Positions 1-10,274 of a stretch of 64,000 nt of DNA are shown piece by piece. The DNA comes from Selaginella tamariscina (Eukaryota > Streptophyta > Lycopodiopsida > Selaginellales > Selaginellaceae): positions 1 through 64,000 of the forward strand of contig PUQB01000247.1 of NCBI GenBank assembly GCA_003024785.1. Reading direction: 5' to 3'. How positions within the stretch are numbered: the first letter of the stretch is position 1; each line of letters starts with the position of its first letter. The position numbers were made by a program, and so were the translations under genes. Under the pieces are notes generated by a model. The model worked only from the letters and a program-made list of their open reading frames with translations. It made no database searches and was not told where the DNA came from.

Positions 1-2800
1 TCCTTGCAACAATCAAAGTATGCTTTAGGTTTTTGGTTCCTTTGTCCAACAAAGTGTGGGGTTTGCACTTCCACATCACTACTGGCTTCTATGTCGTCTG
101 TGCTCAGTGATGTCATTTCAATCTCCTCTCGCCACCTTGTTTTAGGCCAAAAGGGTGTTGCAATTCTGTACTTGTGACAGTAGGCCCTTCCAACTCTCGA
201 ACAACAGTCTCCCAATAGTCGACCACATGCTTATATAGTTCTGAGTAACCAGTTGCCTTATCAGAATTCTTTGGCATCGATTTTTGAACCCATGCCACAT
301 ATTTTTTGATGCCATCAATAATAACCTCTTGTTCCTTGAGCTGGGCACTCAATGGAATAGGGTCTGGTTGTCCTTCTGGGAGAAGTGGCTTTCCATCCTC
401 TCCACTTTTGAAGAGCATTAAGCCCTCTTTCGGTAACCACTCCTGCTCTGATGGCCGTAACTTGTACTGCATAATAGGTATACCATCTCGTATGGAGAAA
501 AAGAATTGTAGCGGCACAAGGTGACCAACTAAAGAATCACTCCCTTCTTTTATATACTCCTTGAGAAATTTTTTGAAGTCTGGCACCTCAGTCACAAGCA
601 AAGCACAATTTTTTTGGAGATGCAATTTTCAAAAAGATTCATCATATGCGGTAAGTAAGTGCACTTGTCCTTTTTGTAGAGTTGGAGACCTTGCTGAAGA
701 ACGCATCAATATCTTCATGAGTGTGACCAACCATAAGGAAACTGAGCGTGATTGTTTCAAACACACCTTTGGCAACAAGCATTGACAAGTATGCTAGCAC
801 ATATCTAGAAAATAAAAGTAAGTATGAGCTTGAGAAACCCTTAAGTAAAATGATTTACCTATTTTTGTTCTCGCCTGCACAATTATCCATCTGTAAAAGC
901 AAATGACGAGGAAGCTTATTTGATGTTGAGGACACATGTACACTATTTGAGCTAGATCCCTCCACTGAACCAGAACTCTCAACAGGGCCATCTGTTTTCT
1001 GTGCAGGCTGTTGACAATGCCTCTCATATTCCCAAGTAGCCTCAAGTGCAGACGTGTTCATGAGAGCATTATGTAAAGGTTGAAGGTGTTGTTTCTTCAC
1101 TTTGAGATCACTGATAGGACTTGTCTGTGAGTGGGCTTCAAGGTTTCTGAAACACATGGCTAACGACCCAATAGTGAAATTGGAGTCGCTAGACCAATGT
1201 GGAAGTGAAAAGTGTCCATATGACTCACAACCGTGTCCATGTGTTAGCACACCTGTCAATGAAATCGGAAGTTTCATGACATTTCCAAGGCACTTTGGTG
1301 TTGCAAAGAGCTTTGGAATGCTGGTCTTTGAATGATCCATCTTGTCATGGATCAAGCACAGGTACTCTGATGGGCGTGACACAGAAAGCATGCGGTGTGC
1401 ATAGTACTGAGACCGGCAAGTTTGTTGTGCAATCATGTGGGCCTCCATCTTCTTTTGAATGGCAGTGATCTCCACCAAGGTTTTTGCACAAGCCTCTGCA
1501 GCCTTCAATGATGTACAAGTGTCACACTTGGAAAAGCTAGAGTGTTTTGCAATCTCCACATCCTTAAAATGAGTATTCCATATGTTGTTGAAGGTACCAG
1601 TGCTTGCTTGGAGCCCCATCAAACTGAGGCACTTGTTCACATGTTCACACATTCAATTGAGTGTAGATTGAAGGCAAAACCTTGAGATTTTCCCTGACCC
1701 CTGCATTTGTGGTTCGGCATTTGTGAGGCATCCTGTCTGCATTTGCTTCCACAAAAGCCTTGAGTATCTCTATGGCTGCCATGATGTGAGAGCGGGTTTT
1801 GACCAAGCAGTGTTCCCATGAACTGAGGTTCGCGCTCCATCTAGCCACTCATCCCTCCGACGGTAGAACGTGGTCTTTGGGATCCCGTATATACTGTACC
1901 AAGCTTTGAAGCAGATGGCCACCTTATTAAATACCATGGATGTACTCTGATAACCTGTGTCCGAGGCCATTCCATCAATACACCCAGTTAGTGCAGCATA
2001 TACAAACTCATGCCTTTGCTTTTGGGTGAGCATACGAAAGACATGTCTACATTGGGTAATTTCATTCCGGTCTGCCATCTGACAACACTTCTTCTTGCAA
2101 CAGTCAATCGTGGAAATGCTCGTAACACTTTCGGAAGATGTAGGATCCATCTTTACCCTCTTGCTGAAACTTGCAGGGGAAGATCTACAACCCATGAATC
2201 GCCTTTTTCTTACAATAGGACCAATGCAAGGAACCTCTTCAAATATGAGTTGTTCTTCCGGGTTGTTATTATTGAAATCCAACCCAGAATATGTTGAACC
2301 ATCTTGCCGTCTTAATTCAGATGTTCGCCACCTCACGAGGGATCCAGGATACAATGTGCCATTAGGTGAAACCTCTGTCACAACTACACCCACGAAGTCG
2401 GACCCTAGTTTCTCTTCTGACACTGCTTCCATTGGATTTATAGCTGTGATGATGCCTTTCCGACTTCAATCTCACGAAGAAAGAGAATCACCTCATCCAT
2501 CACAGCAGGCAAGCCATCATCTGGTAAACTCGTGCTACTATTTGTTTGTGACTCTGCATATTCTGTGTCAGCCTTGACTTCATCCAAATTCCACAATACA
2601 GGAGAACCCTCCTCAAATTCCATTCCCAGAACCTCAACATGCTTGTAAATGGTGTTCACCCATACGTACACACAAGATCCTTGGGCAATATTGTGACATG
2701 ATGCATTATTATCTCGAACTTCCACAGTTCCAGTGCCAACTATCTCGTTGTTCCGAAGAAGACATACTTTATCTCCAGTATTAAACATATTGTCCTGCAC
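1..2800 (-). pseudogene. DUF7869-type protein gene, frameshifted, runs off the left edge
   Basis: Read on the minus strand, the frames add up to one long protein. The N-terminal part (2800-2438) has a GDKVCLLRN...GTGTV segment reminiscent of TNP1-like domains of plant En/Spm elements. The middle part (2432-1770) has a CCKKKCC cysteine cluster and a QRHEFVYAAL segment. The next parts (1848-1645, 1652-855) contain VKTRSH, EANADRMPHK and CDTCTSLKAA, and end in LLQMDNCAGENKNR. A clean 54-bp intron (858 down to 805, GT..TAG) joins this to YVLAYLSMLVAKGVFETITL and FLMVGHTHEDIDAFFS, the hallmark of DUF7869, then to LLVTEVPDFKKFL (625-113). Net frameshifts lie near 2458, 1797, 1650, 617 (A7 run) and 155 (T4 run). 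The reading continues in frame to base 1. The function of DUF7869 is unknown; an RNase H-like, transposon-derived origin is an inference. A splice-acceptor-like TGTGCAG precedes the first ATG (2788), so a 5' exon may be missing. Confidence 0.72.
805..858 (-). other. Intron in the DUF7869-type gene
   Basis: Minus-strand donor AG|GTAAAT and acceptor TTTTCTAG|A. Splicing restores ENKNR-YVLAYL across the join, a conserved stretch of DUF7869 proteins. The 54-bp size matches the other short introns in this window. Confidence 0.75.
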
Positions 2801-2940
2801 ATAAATAATTGTATTATTTATGATATCTGTTTATGCAATATTTTAAGAAATCTGAATTACGGTTACTTAATAATATGCATATGCAATAATACATAATTAT
2901 GTTTAGAGATAATATCTCATGTTTGATTAATACAACTGAT

Positions 2941-3535
2941 GGGCGGGATTAATCCCGCCCACGAATCCCTCCGACGAGGAACGGTCGGCGGGATTAATCC
3001 CGCCGCCGACTCAACCCCTTCGGAGAGAGTCGGCGGGATTAATCCCGCCTTGGACTCCCTCCGACAAGGAAGAGCCGGCGGGATTAATCCCGCCTCCTCC
3101 TCGGGGGGAGCGGCGGGATTAATCCCGCCGGCTCTTCCTTGTCGGAGGGAGTCCAAGGCGGGATTAATCCCGCCCACAATTCTTACGACGGGGAATGGGT
3201 GGCGGGATTAAACCCGCACATAACTCTCTCCAAAACTATGATTTCAAAGAGATCTCGGGATAAATCCTGTCCCCAAATCCTTAAAACAGGGAGTGGTGGC
3301 GAGATTAATCCGCACCCCTTCCCTGCCTCCTAAAATGGTTGGCGGGATTAATCCCGCCGACAACTCTTTTAATAAATTCTGGTAACTCTTCATCAGTTGA
3401 GAAGGTTATCGGCGGGATTAATCCCGCCACTCTTTTTCAGTGGCGGAGAAGCATTGCCCGAGAGATGGTGGCGGGATTAATCCCGCCACCTCTTCGAAGA
3501 GGCGAAAAAGAAATGGCCGGATTAATCCCGCCGCC
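2941..3535. repeat. Palindrome array 1: about 12 copies of GGCGGGATTAATCCCGCC
   Basis: An 18-bp perfect palindrome recurs at 2942, 2987, 3032, 3077, 3112, 3157, 3201 (variant), about 3254 (variant), 3298 (variant), 3341, 3411, 3470 and 3515 (variant). The first copy extends to a 20-bp palindrome (2941-2960). Spacing is mostly 45 bp, that is palindrome plus a 27-bp spacer. The spacers are related to each other and contain their own imperfect dyads, for example CGACTC...GAGTCG. Copies towards the right edge are less perfect. The array is a GC- and CpG-rich island in AT-rich flanks. No known satellite is recognised. Each half resembles an E2F-like GGCGGGA site, but that is only a motif match. 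Confidence 0.92.
3032..3174. repeat. 63-bp perfect inverted repeat within array 1
   Basis: Positions 3032-3094 and 3112-3174 are exact reverse complements over 63 bp, separated by a 17-bp loop. Each arm is palindrome, 27-bp spacer, palindrome. A spacer orientation flip within the array explains the 35-bp step at 3077-3112. The arms could form a long cruciform or hairpin. Confidence 0.93.
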
Positions 3536-3540
3536 CGGTT

Positions 3541-4149
3541 AACCTAGAATATTAAGTTAAAAGGATATTTAAACGGGATAAATCCCTAACGGAATATATT
3601 ATAATCCTAATGCATTCCTAAACCCCTAAATTGTAATTTTAAGAGAGAATGTAAGAGAGTGAATCTTTATAAGTATTTTTAAATTTGTTTATAATACTTA
3701 CTTGTAAACAGCACTGAAGGCGCCGTGCTTTCCTATAAAGAATAGCACCCAATTTAATCTCGCTCCTGAGATGATCACTATGAAGAAAAAAGAAGATCTA
3801 AAGAGTGAAAAATACAGAAATGAAGAAACCCTTGCCGGAGAAAGAACCAGATCTGAATTTGAGTGGGAAATTAAATGCATTTTCAAATTTACATGTCAGA
3901 CCGACAATACATATGTCAGAAATTCAAATTTTTTAAAAAGAACAGAAAATAAAATTTAAGATGAGTTGACACAAATATCCGACACTCTGACATATATACT
4001 CTCCAGTTCCAATGAGTATTTTAAAATTGCATTTAATGTTATTCAAGTGATTCAAGCTGTTTAATATTACGAAATTTTAGACTATATTCTACATTCTTAG
4101 TATTCAAGTATATTTATATATATATATATATAAATATATACTTATACAA
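3541..4149. other. AT-rich spacer, no gene seen
   Basis: AT-rich DNA with one degenerate palindrome-like remnant near 3574. Short open frames near 3.7-3.96 kb have low-complexity Lys/Glu or Phe/Ser composition and no recognisable domain. Confidence 0.6.
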
Positions 4150-4850
4150 TAAATAAATTGATATATTATTATGTATCATTTAAAATATATTCATAGTCTG
4201 TTTATTATTATTATTTTCTTAATTACTCGAGTATTTAGTTTTCATTTCCTAGTATCAATGGGATATTCTTTATATTTTATTAATATTTGAAGAATATTTA
4301 ATATTAAATTGATTATCATAATTAAATTAGTCTTTGTATATATTAATGGGATTTTCTCAATTAATTTGTTATTATTTCAAGAATATTCATGTGTTAAACC
4401 TTATTATCAATATTAAATTAATATATATATTAAACTATATTGACTATATATTAGATAAAATGATGTATTATTATGTATAATTTAAAATATGTTAGTGTGT
4501 ATATTAATATCATTTCCTTAATTACTTGAGTAATTAATCTTCTTTATATTAATGGGATATTCTTTATTATTTTCTTATTATTCCAAGAATATTCAATATT
4601 AAACATGATTATGATAATTAATTTAGTTAATTATTTGAGTACTTAATTTACATTTGTATATATTAATGGGATTTTCTCAATTAATTTCTTATTATTTCAA
4701 GAATATTTCAATGTTAAACCTTTTATTAATATTAAATTAATATATATTAAAACTATATATGGCTATATATTAGATAAAATCATATATTATTATGTATAAT
4801 TTAAAATATGTTCATAGTGTGTTTATTAATATTATTTTCTTAATTATTCG
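4150..4850. repeat. AT-rich tandem repeat, unit about 320 bp, two full copies and a part
   Basis: The phrase TATTATTATGTATNATTTAAAATAT recurs near 4165, 4475 and 4785. The phrase TATATTAATGGGATTTTCTCAATTAATTT recurs near 4337 and 4657. The copies are diverged and carry small indels. No coding content is seen. Confidence 0.75.
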
Positions 4851-5081
4851 ATGTTTGTTTTGCACACATATATAAACACAATCATAAATTTACACACGCA
4901 TTACAAGAACTTACAAAAACACATATGCACACACATGCACAACCTAAACCAAACTGAAGAAATATGTTGCTTCTTTATTGAAAACATCATGTTCAACGCA
5001 TGTATGATATATGTACTCAATCTGTGTGTATGAACACATTGAATTTACATGTGTAATATTTATATTAAGCTTGTTGGGAGC

Positions 5082-5656
5082 AAACCCTAAACCCTAAACC
5101 TAAACCCTGTGTATACATGTGTGTACAAAAATAATTTTTCAACACTCTCTTTCACACCATGCATGATCCATCCTAAACCCTAAACCCTAAACCCTAATAT
5201 GTAACACAATGAATTTACTCATGTAATATGTATGTATGTCTGTGTGTATACACGTGTGTATGTATATATGTGTACTCTGTATGTATATATGTGTACTTTC
5301 TCTCTTCTCTCATACATACACACCATGCATGATCCATGTTAATATGTATTGTCTCTCTTCTCTCAAACATACACACCATGCATGATCTATAATATGTACT
5401 CGGTCTTTCTAATTATGTACTAATATGTATGTATGTCTGTGTGTATAATACACACCATGCATGATCCATAATAGTATTGTCTCTCTTCTCTCATATACTA
5501 TGTATGTATATCTGTGTTAATATGTGTAAGTATATATGTGTACTAATATATGCAATGTGTACAAAAATAATTTTTCAACACTCTTCTTCTCTCATACATA
5601 CACACCATGCATGATCCATCCTAAATCCAAAACCCAAAACCCAAAACCTTAAACCC
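5082..5656. repeat. Interstitial telomere-type repeats (CCCTAAA)n
   Basis: Short runs of CCCTAAA occur at 5082-5108 and 5172-5197, with a degenerate run of CCAAAAC/CCTTAAAC units at 5620-5656. This is the plant telomere unit (TTTAGGG on the other strand). A few TTTAGGG units in the opposite orientation appear near 6110-6142. The runs are embedded in minisatellite DNA. Confidence 0.85.
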
Positions 5657-5990
5657 ATGTAATATGTATGTATGTCTGTGTGTATACTGTGTGTATGATT
5701 ATGTGTATTATATATGCAATGTGTATGAATTTAATACTTTAACACTCTCTCTCTTCTCTCATGCATAACACCATGCATGATCCATGTTAATATGTATTGT
5801 CTCTCTTCTTCAAACATACACAATATGATCCATAATATGTACTCTGTCTCTTTATATTATGTACTAATATGTATGTATGTCTATGTGTATAAACTAGTGT
5901 GTATGTATGTATTGATACACATGAAACTTTAAACACTCTCATGGACACACACATGTTAATCCCTGCATGATTTATATTTTTGGGGTGTAT
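5150..5990. repeat. Minisatellite-like DNA built on CATGCATGATCCAT and TATGTATGTCTGTGTGTATA phrases
   Basis: The phrase ACACCATGCATGATCCAT recurs about seven times (near 5155, 5320, 5375, 5450, 5600, 5765 and 5810). Pyrimidine runs (CTCTCTTCTCTCATACATAC) and ATGTATGTATGTCTGTGTG phrases lie between the copies. Open frames here are low-complexity and are not counted as genes. Confidence 0.75.
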
Positions 5991-6193
5991 GTGATACACC
6001 CACGCACATGCACGCGCTAATAATATAATAAAAGAATATTCGTTTAGGGCGAATCTATATTTTATTCTTATCTTAGAAGGATATTCTCTTAGGGTTATAT
6101 ATATTTAATTCCTTTAGGGTTTAGGTATATTCTTAGGGTTTCAAGAGGCGGCGGCTGTGAAATCGGCGGCGGCGGCTGTGCACACATGTGAAA

Positions 6194-6195
<2 letters not shown>

Positions 6196-6226
<31 letters not shown>
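6196..6226. repeat. (GT)n microsatellite
   Basis: About 15 uninterrupted TG dinucleotides. Confidence 0.95.
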
Positions 6227-6236
<10 letters not shown>

Positions 6237-6269
6237 ATGTATAGGAGTGTGCGTATAATTTTATTATTG

Positions 6270-7243
6270 ATCTATCTCTCGCACACACACGCACACTCCT
6301 GTGTATATATGTGTGTGTGGGTGTGTGTTTGTTTATCTGTATGATTTTATTTGTTTCGCTCACACACGCATACACACGATATACATATACACACATATAT
6401 ATATATACTATATACATATATACATACATATATTATGTGTACAGTATCTATAATTTTTTTATTGATCTATCTCTCTCACACACACGCACACTGCTTTACA
6501 TATATATTATATATATATAATCAATGCATATTAACAAATAGTATACAACACTAGTTTATTATATTGCTTATATATTCATATGGGTTATATATCTATATAC
6601 ACATTATATATGTGTGTGTTTATCTGTATAATTTTATTTATTTATTAGTTTTATCTCTTGCACACACACGCACACTCCTGTGTATATATATGTGTGTGTG
6701 TGTGTTTGTTTATCTGTTGATTTTATTTGTTTCGCTCACACACGCACACAATTACATATACACTATATATATACCTATATACATACATATTATGTGTACC
6801 AGTATCTATATATTTTTTATTGATCTTCTCTCCCACACACACGCACACTGCTTTATATATATAATCAATGCATATTACAAATAGTATACAACACTAGTTT
6901 TATATATGCTTATATATTCACAGACTCTCTCTCTTTCTCTATGGGTTATATATCTATATACACACATATATATGTGTGTGTTTATCTGTATAATTTTATT
7001 TAGTTATTAGTTTTATCTTTCGCACACACGCACACTCCTGTGATATATATGTGTGTGGTTTGTTTGTTTATCTGTATGATTTTATTTGTTTCGTCACACG
7101 CATACACATGATATATATACACACATATATACTATGTACTTATACACACTATATTTATGTGTACCAGTACTGTATTATTTATTTATTTATCTATCTCTTG
7201 CACACACACGTACACTCCTATACATACATATACATATATATAT

Positions 7244-7289
<46 letters not shown>

Positions 7290-7320
7290 TATATATATGT
7301 GTGTGTTTTTATCTGTATAA
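6270..7320. repeat. Three tandem copies of a CA/TA-rich unit, period about 360-380 bp
   Basis: The phrase CACACGCACACTCCTGTG recurs at 6288, 6668 and 7028. Each copy is followed by a GTGTGTTTGTTTATCTGTATGATTTTATTTGTTTCG-like stretch and later by ATAATCAATGCATATTA. The block ends in a long (TA)n run at 7230-7290. Open frames through it encode Tyr/Ile/His low-complexity peptides and are rejected as genes. Confidence 0.8.
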
Positions 7321-7368
7321 TTTTTTATTTATTAATTTTATCTCTCGACACATGCTAAGCCCCTCGAG

Positions 7369-8490
7369 CGGCGGGATTAATCCCCGCTATAGGTTTATGG
7401 CCTCGGCGGCGGATTAATCCCGCCGCTATATGGTTGGGCCATCGGCGGCAGATTAATCCCGCCGCCACCCATGCCCTGCGCGGAATGCGGCGGGATTTAT
7501 CTCGCCGGCAATGGCTGTGTGAAGGCCCTAATGGCGGGATTAATCCCGCCGGATTCTGCGCAGGGCATTACAGGGGATGGGCGGCGGGATTAATCCTGCC
7601 GCTCATGAGGCTAACCGAAGAGCCTGCATGAAAGATCCTGCACGGAAGGCTAACCGAAGAGCCTGCATGACATGTCTGCGCGCGTAAGGCGGCGGGATTA
7701 ATCCCACCGCCCAGGGATTAATCACGCAGGACATTGAAGACGGCATTAATCCCGCCCACGCTCATGCCCTTCGCGGAGGGCGCGGGATTAATCCCGCCGC
7801 CAGGCACTTCCGCAGGATATAAGCGCGGATTAATCCGCCGCCATTGGCTGCCTGAAGGCCTAGGCGGCGGGATTAATCCCGCGATTCCGCACAGGGCATT
7901 GGCGTCGGCGGGATTAATCCCGCCGCTAGGCCGAGTGAAGGGCCTGGGCGGCGGGATTAATCCCGCTGCCCTGCCGGAATCGGCGGGATTAATCCCGCGC
8001 CAAGGCCTGCCTAAGGCCTAGGCGGCGGGATTAATCCCGCCCGATTTCGAGCAGGGAATTGGCGTCCGGCGGGATTAATCCCGCCGCATAGGGACCGAGT
8101 GAAGGCCCTGGGCGCGGGATTAATCCCGCCGAGTCTTCAATGCCTGTTGGAGGAATGAATCCCGCACCCTTCCTTTTTTCTCCATTGGTGAGTCGGACCA
8201 ATCCCAAACGTTTCTGTCTGAGACGTAGAAGGTTTACATACCAATGGAGAGAATTGGGAAGGGTGGGGAAATTCATTTAACCATCCCTTACATGGTGGGC
8301 GAGATTAATCCCGCCTCCTTTCTGGAGTCACTGAAGGGGTGTGAAAAAATCCTGCCCAGTTCTCTCTGAGACCGAGAAGGGTGGCAAGATTAATTCCGCA
8401 CTCCCGTTCAAGGCCTCCAGAAAGGTGGCGAGATTAATCCCGCCCACTCTTTCAGGAGGCATTGAAGGGGTGGCGAGATTAATCCCGCCG
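7369..8490. repeat. Palindrome array 2: about 22 copies of GGCGGGATTAATCCCGCC and variants
   Basis: Copies or close variants lie at about 7370, 7407, 7444, 7489, 7533, 7583, 7691, 7741, 7781, 7823, 7864, 7907, 7949, 7982, 8024, 8068, 8113, 8150, 8298, 8382, 8427 and 8473. Spacing is about 36-50 bp. Spacers share a second set of dyads (AGGCCNNNNNNAAGGCCT, TGCCCTGCGCGGAATGC). Spacer sequence differs from array 1, so the shared part is the palindrome itself. Copies at the right end carry GGCGAGATTAATCCCGCC. The array ends 114 bp before a hairpin and about 340 bp before the ATG of the ParB-like/methyltransferase gene. Confidence 0.92.
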
Positions 8491-8603
8491 CACCTTCCAT
8501 GTGAATATATATGTGTATTAGTATATATAAGTTGCATATCTCATTTTATTTACTTTTATCATCTTATCATAATATTTCGAGTAAAAGCTAGGAATCTATG
8601 TAA

Positions 8604-8690
8604 AACTGTCCAGAGCTCACATTTGTGGTGGTTCTAAAACGAAATGTTATCTTTCTTTTGCACTAGCACAAATGTGAGCTTCGGACAGTT
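8604..8690. repeat. Inverted repeat, 24-bp arms (foldback)
   Basis: AACTGTCCAGAGCTCACATTTGTG (8604-8627) is answered by its reverse complement at 8667-8690 with two mismatches; the loop is 39 bp. It lies between array 2 and the downstream gene. It could be a small foldback MITE or a transcript hairpin; no target duplication is clear. Confidence 0.75.
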
Positions 8691-8855
8691 AATTACGTCT
8701 ACTTCTCTCTGTGTATTATTTTTGTATATTCGGGTTTATACAAGTGTGTGTGCGTTTTTATATGATTTGTATTCATAGTGTATTATTTTGCAGAAGGACG
8801 ATTTGATCAAACAAGGAGATCGAGTCATTAGTATGGAGTCGTCGTCAAATTCTGG

Positions 8856-8916
8856 GTAAGAATTAAAATAAAATCTGTTATACTCGGATACTTGAACTAA
8901 TCATTTTTGTATTCAG
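8856..8916 (+). other. Intron 1 of the ParB-like/methyltransferase gene
   Basis: GTAAGAATT at the 5' side and TTGTATTCAG at the 3' side. Splicing keeps the frame (NSG-CGIEVTL). Confidence 0.65.
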
Positions 8917-10213
8917 ATGTGGAATTGAGGTGACATTAAAGACAGAGCAGGAGAAGAGATGGGCAGGGGGATTCTGGAATCAACTTGGCCATATTTTAAA
9001 TAAATGGGAAGCGCATTGGAACAACCATGGTTGCTGTCAAATTAACCTCTGTCACATCGCATGGACAAGCAAAACAATGGAAAGTGATGTGCTAGTCAAG
9101 CACCGAAAGCATGCTGCGAACCCAGATTGACGATGCTCGACACATATGCCTTGTTCCATCCAATGTCACGTTCTCGGATCCAGAGGTCGTCAGTTACAAC
9201 ATTAATTTCGGGTGGTTTTGTCGACTTGTGGATAATGACGTTCACGTGTTCACTAATGATGTTGACCTTGGAGTTCTTCTTCAACTCAACGAAAGCCCAT
9301 CTATGGAGGGGATCCATCTGGATGTCTACTTCGAAGATCTTCAGACTCATCGAGTAGGTGTATTGTCAGGAGATATTGCTTCACAATACAGAAAATCAGC
9401 AAGTGGAGCAATCTTCCCTCTTCACATTGAAGAAGAACACAGCGACATCATAAGGAGATTGAGAGGGTGGCTTGGTCTCAGGTTCTACAGATCACGTTCA
9501 ATTTGCTTAGAAATTTCGGGAGCTGGAAGAGTGTGCCGAGAACACTAGAACAGCATCAATCGGGGATCACACATGTTGATTCGGATCGCAAAGAAAATCA
9601 TCAATCGTTTTGTCAGCTGCACCTGTGGCATCCATGCTGCAATAAGCACAAGGAAATGATGTTGGATGATAAGATTTACCTGTAGGGTTAAGTATTGCAG
9701 CGTCAACCCAAACTTCAATTACAGGCCACTCAATCAGGAACGTGTAGCTGAGCTCATGGAGAAGATGAAGGACGACAATTCTTACACCGTTCCACATAAT
9801 GCTGTTTTGTGCCATACTACGAGAGAACAAAGGCGCTGACAAAGTGTGGATCACAACACCAGAACAAATGAAGATTCAGACGGAGAATAGAAAATCATCA
9901 AGTACTACATCATTAGTGGCCAGCACACAATAACGGCAGCCCAACGACTTCTCGACGAACACAACAAAGGAACGATGGCAACAAAACTTTCCGAGCATAC
10001 CCGTGAGAAGCTGACAAAAGATCGGCGTTTTTAGCGAAGCCGAATCTCACAATCGAGCAGTACCATAAGTTATCGGCGGAATGGGACGCTGCAGACACCA
10101 ACCACTACAACAGCAAAATATGGGAGAAGTTTAAACACACGCGAGCCGTGTGGGAATCTCTTCAGCGACCACAAAGAGCTACCGCAGGGAATACACAATC
10201 TGCGGAATACCGG

Positions 10214-10274
10214 GTAAGCAAATTGTTTGGGCGGGATTTATCTCGCCGGTATATTAATCTGTCTTTTTCCTCAG
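10214..10274 (+). other. Intron 2 of the ParB-like/methyltransferase gene, carrying a palindrome
   Basis: GTAAGCAAAT donor and TTTTTCCTCAG acceptor. The flanking frames are QSAEYR and VEEIVAVDFAQV. Of its 61 bp, 19 are the palindrome variant at 10229-10247. Confidence 0.65.
10229..10247. repeat. Isolated palindrome copy GGGCGGGATTTATCTCGCC inside the intron
   Basis: The same variant (GGCGGGATTTATCTCGCCGG) is found once in array 2 (7489-7508), so the intron copy is linked to array 2 rather than to the consensus. No other isolated copy was seen in the window. Confidence 0.85.

Noticed and set aside
2941..3535. E2F-type binding sites as the explanation of the palindrome
   Set aside because: GGCGGGA matches the E2F core, but the exact 18-bp palindrome and array form are not explained by E2F sites. 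Kept only as a motif match.
2917..3542. Open frames on both strands coding repeated GGINPA and AGLIPP peptides (also at 7.4-8.5 kb)
   Set aside because: They are translations of the palindrome, which reads the same on both strands. Frames break between units and no start or splice context supports a protein.
6133..7358. Many Tyr/Ile/His-rich open frames
   Set aside because: Low-complexity translation of CA/TA microsatellites.
2941..8490. CRISPR-like look: 18-bp repeats with 27-bp spacers
   Set aside because: The repeat is a full palindrome, the spacers are related to each other and contain dyads, spacing varies, there are no cas genes, and the context is a plant genome.
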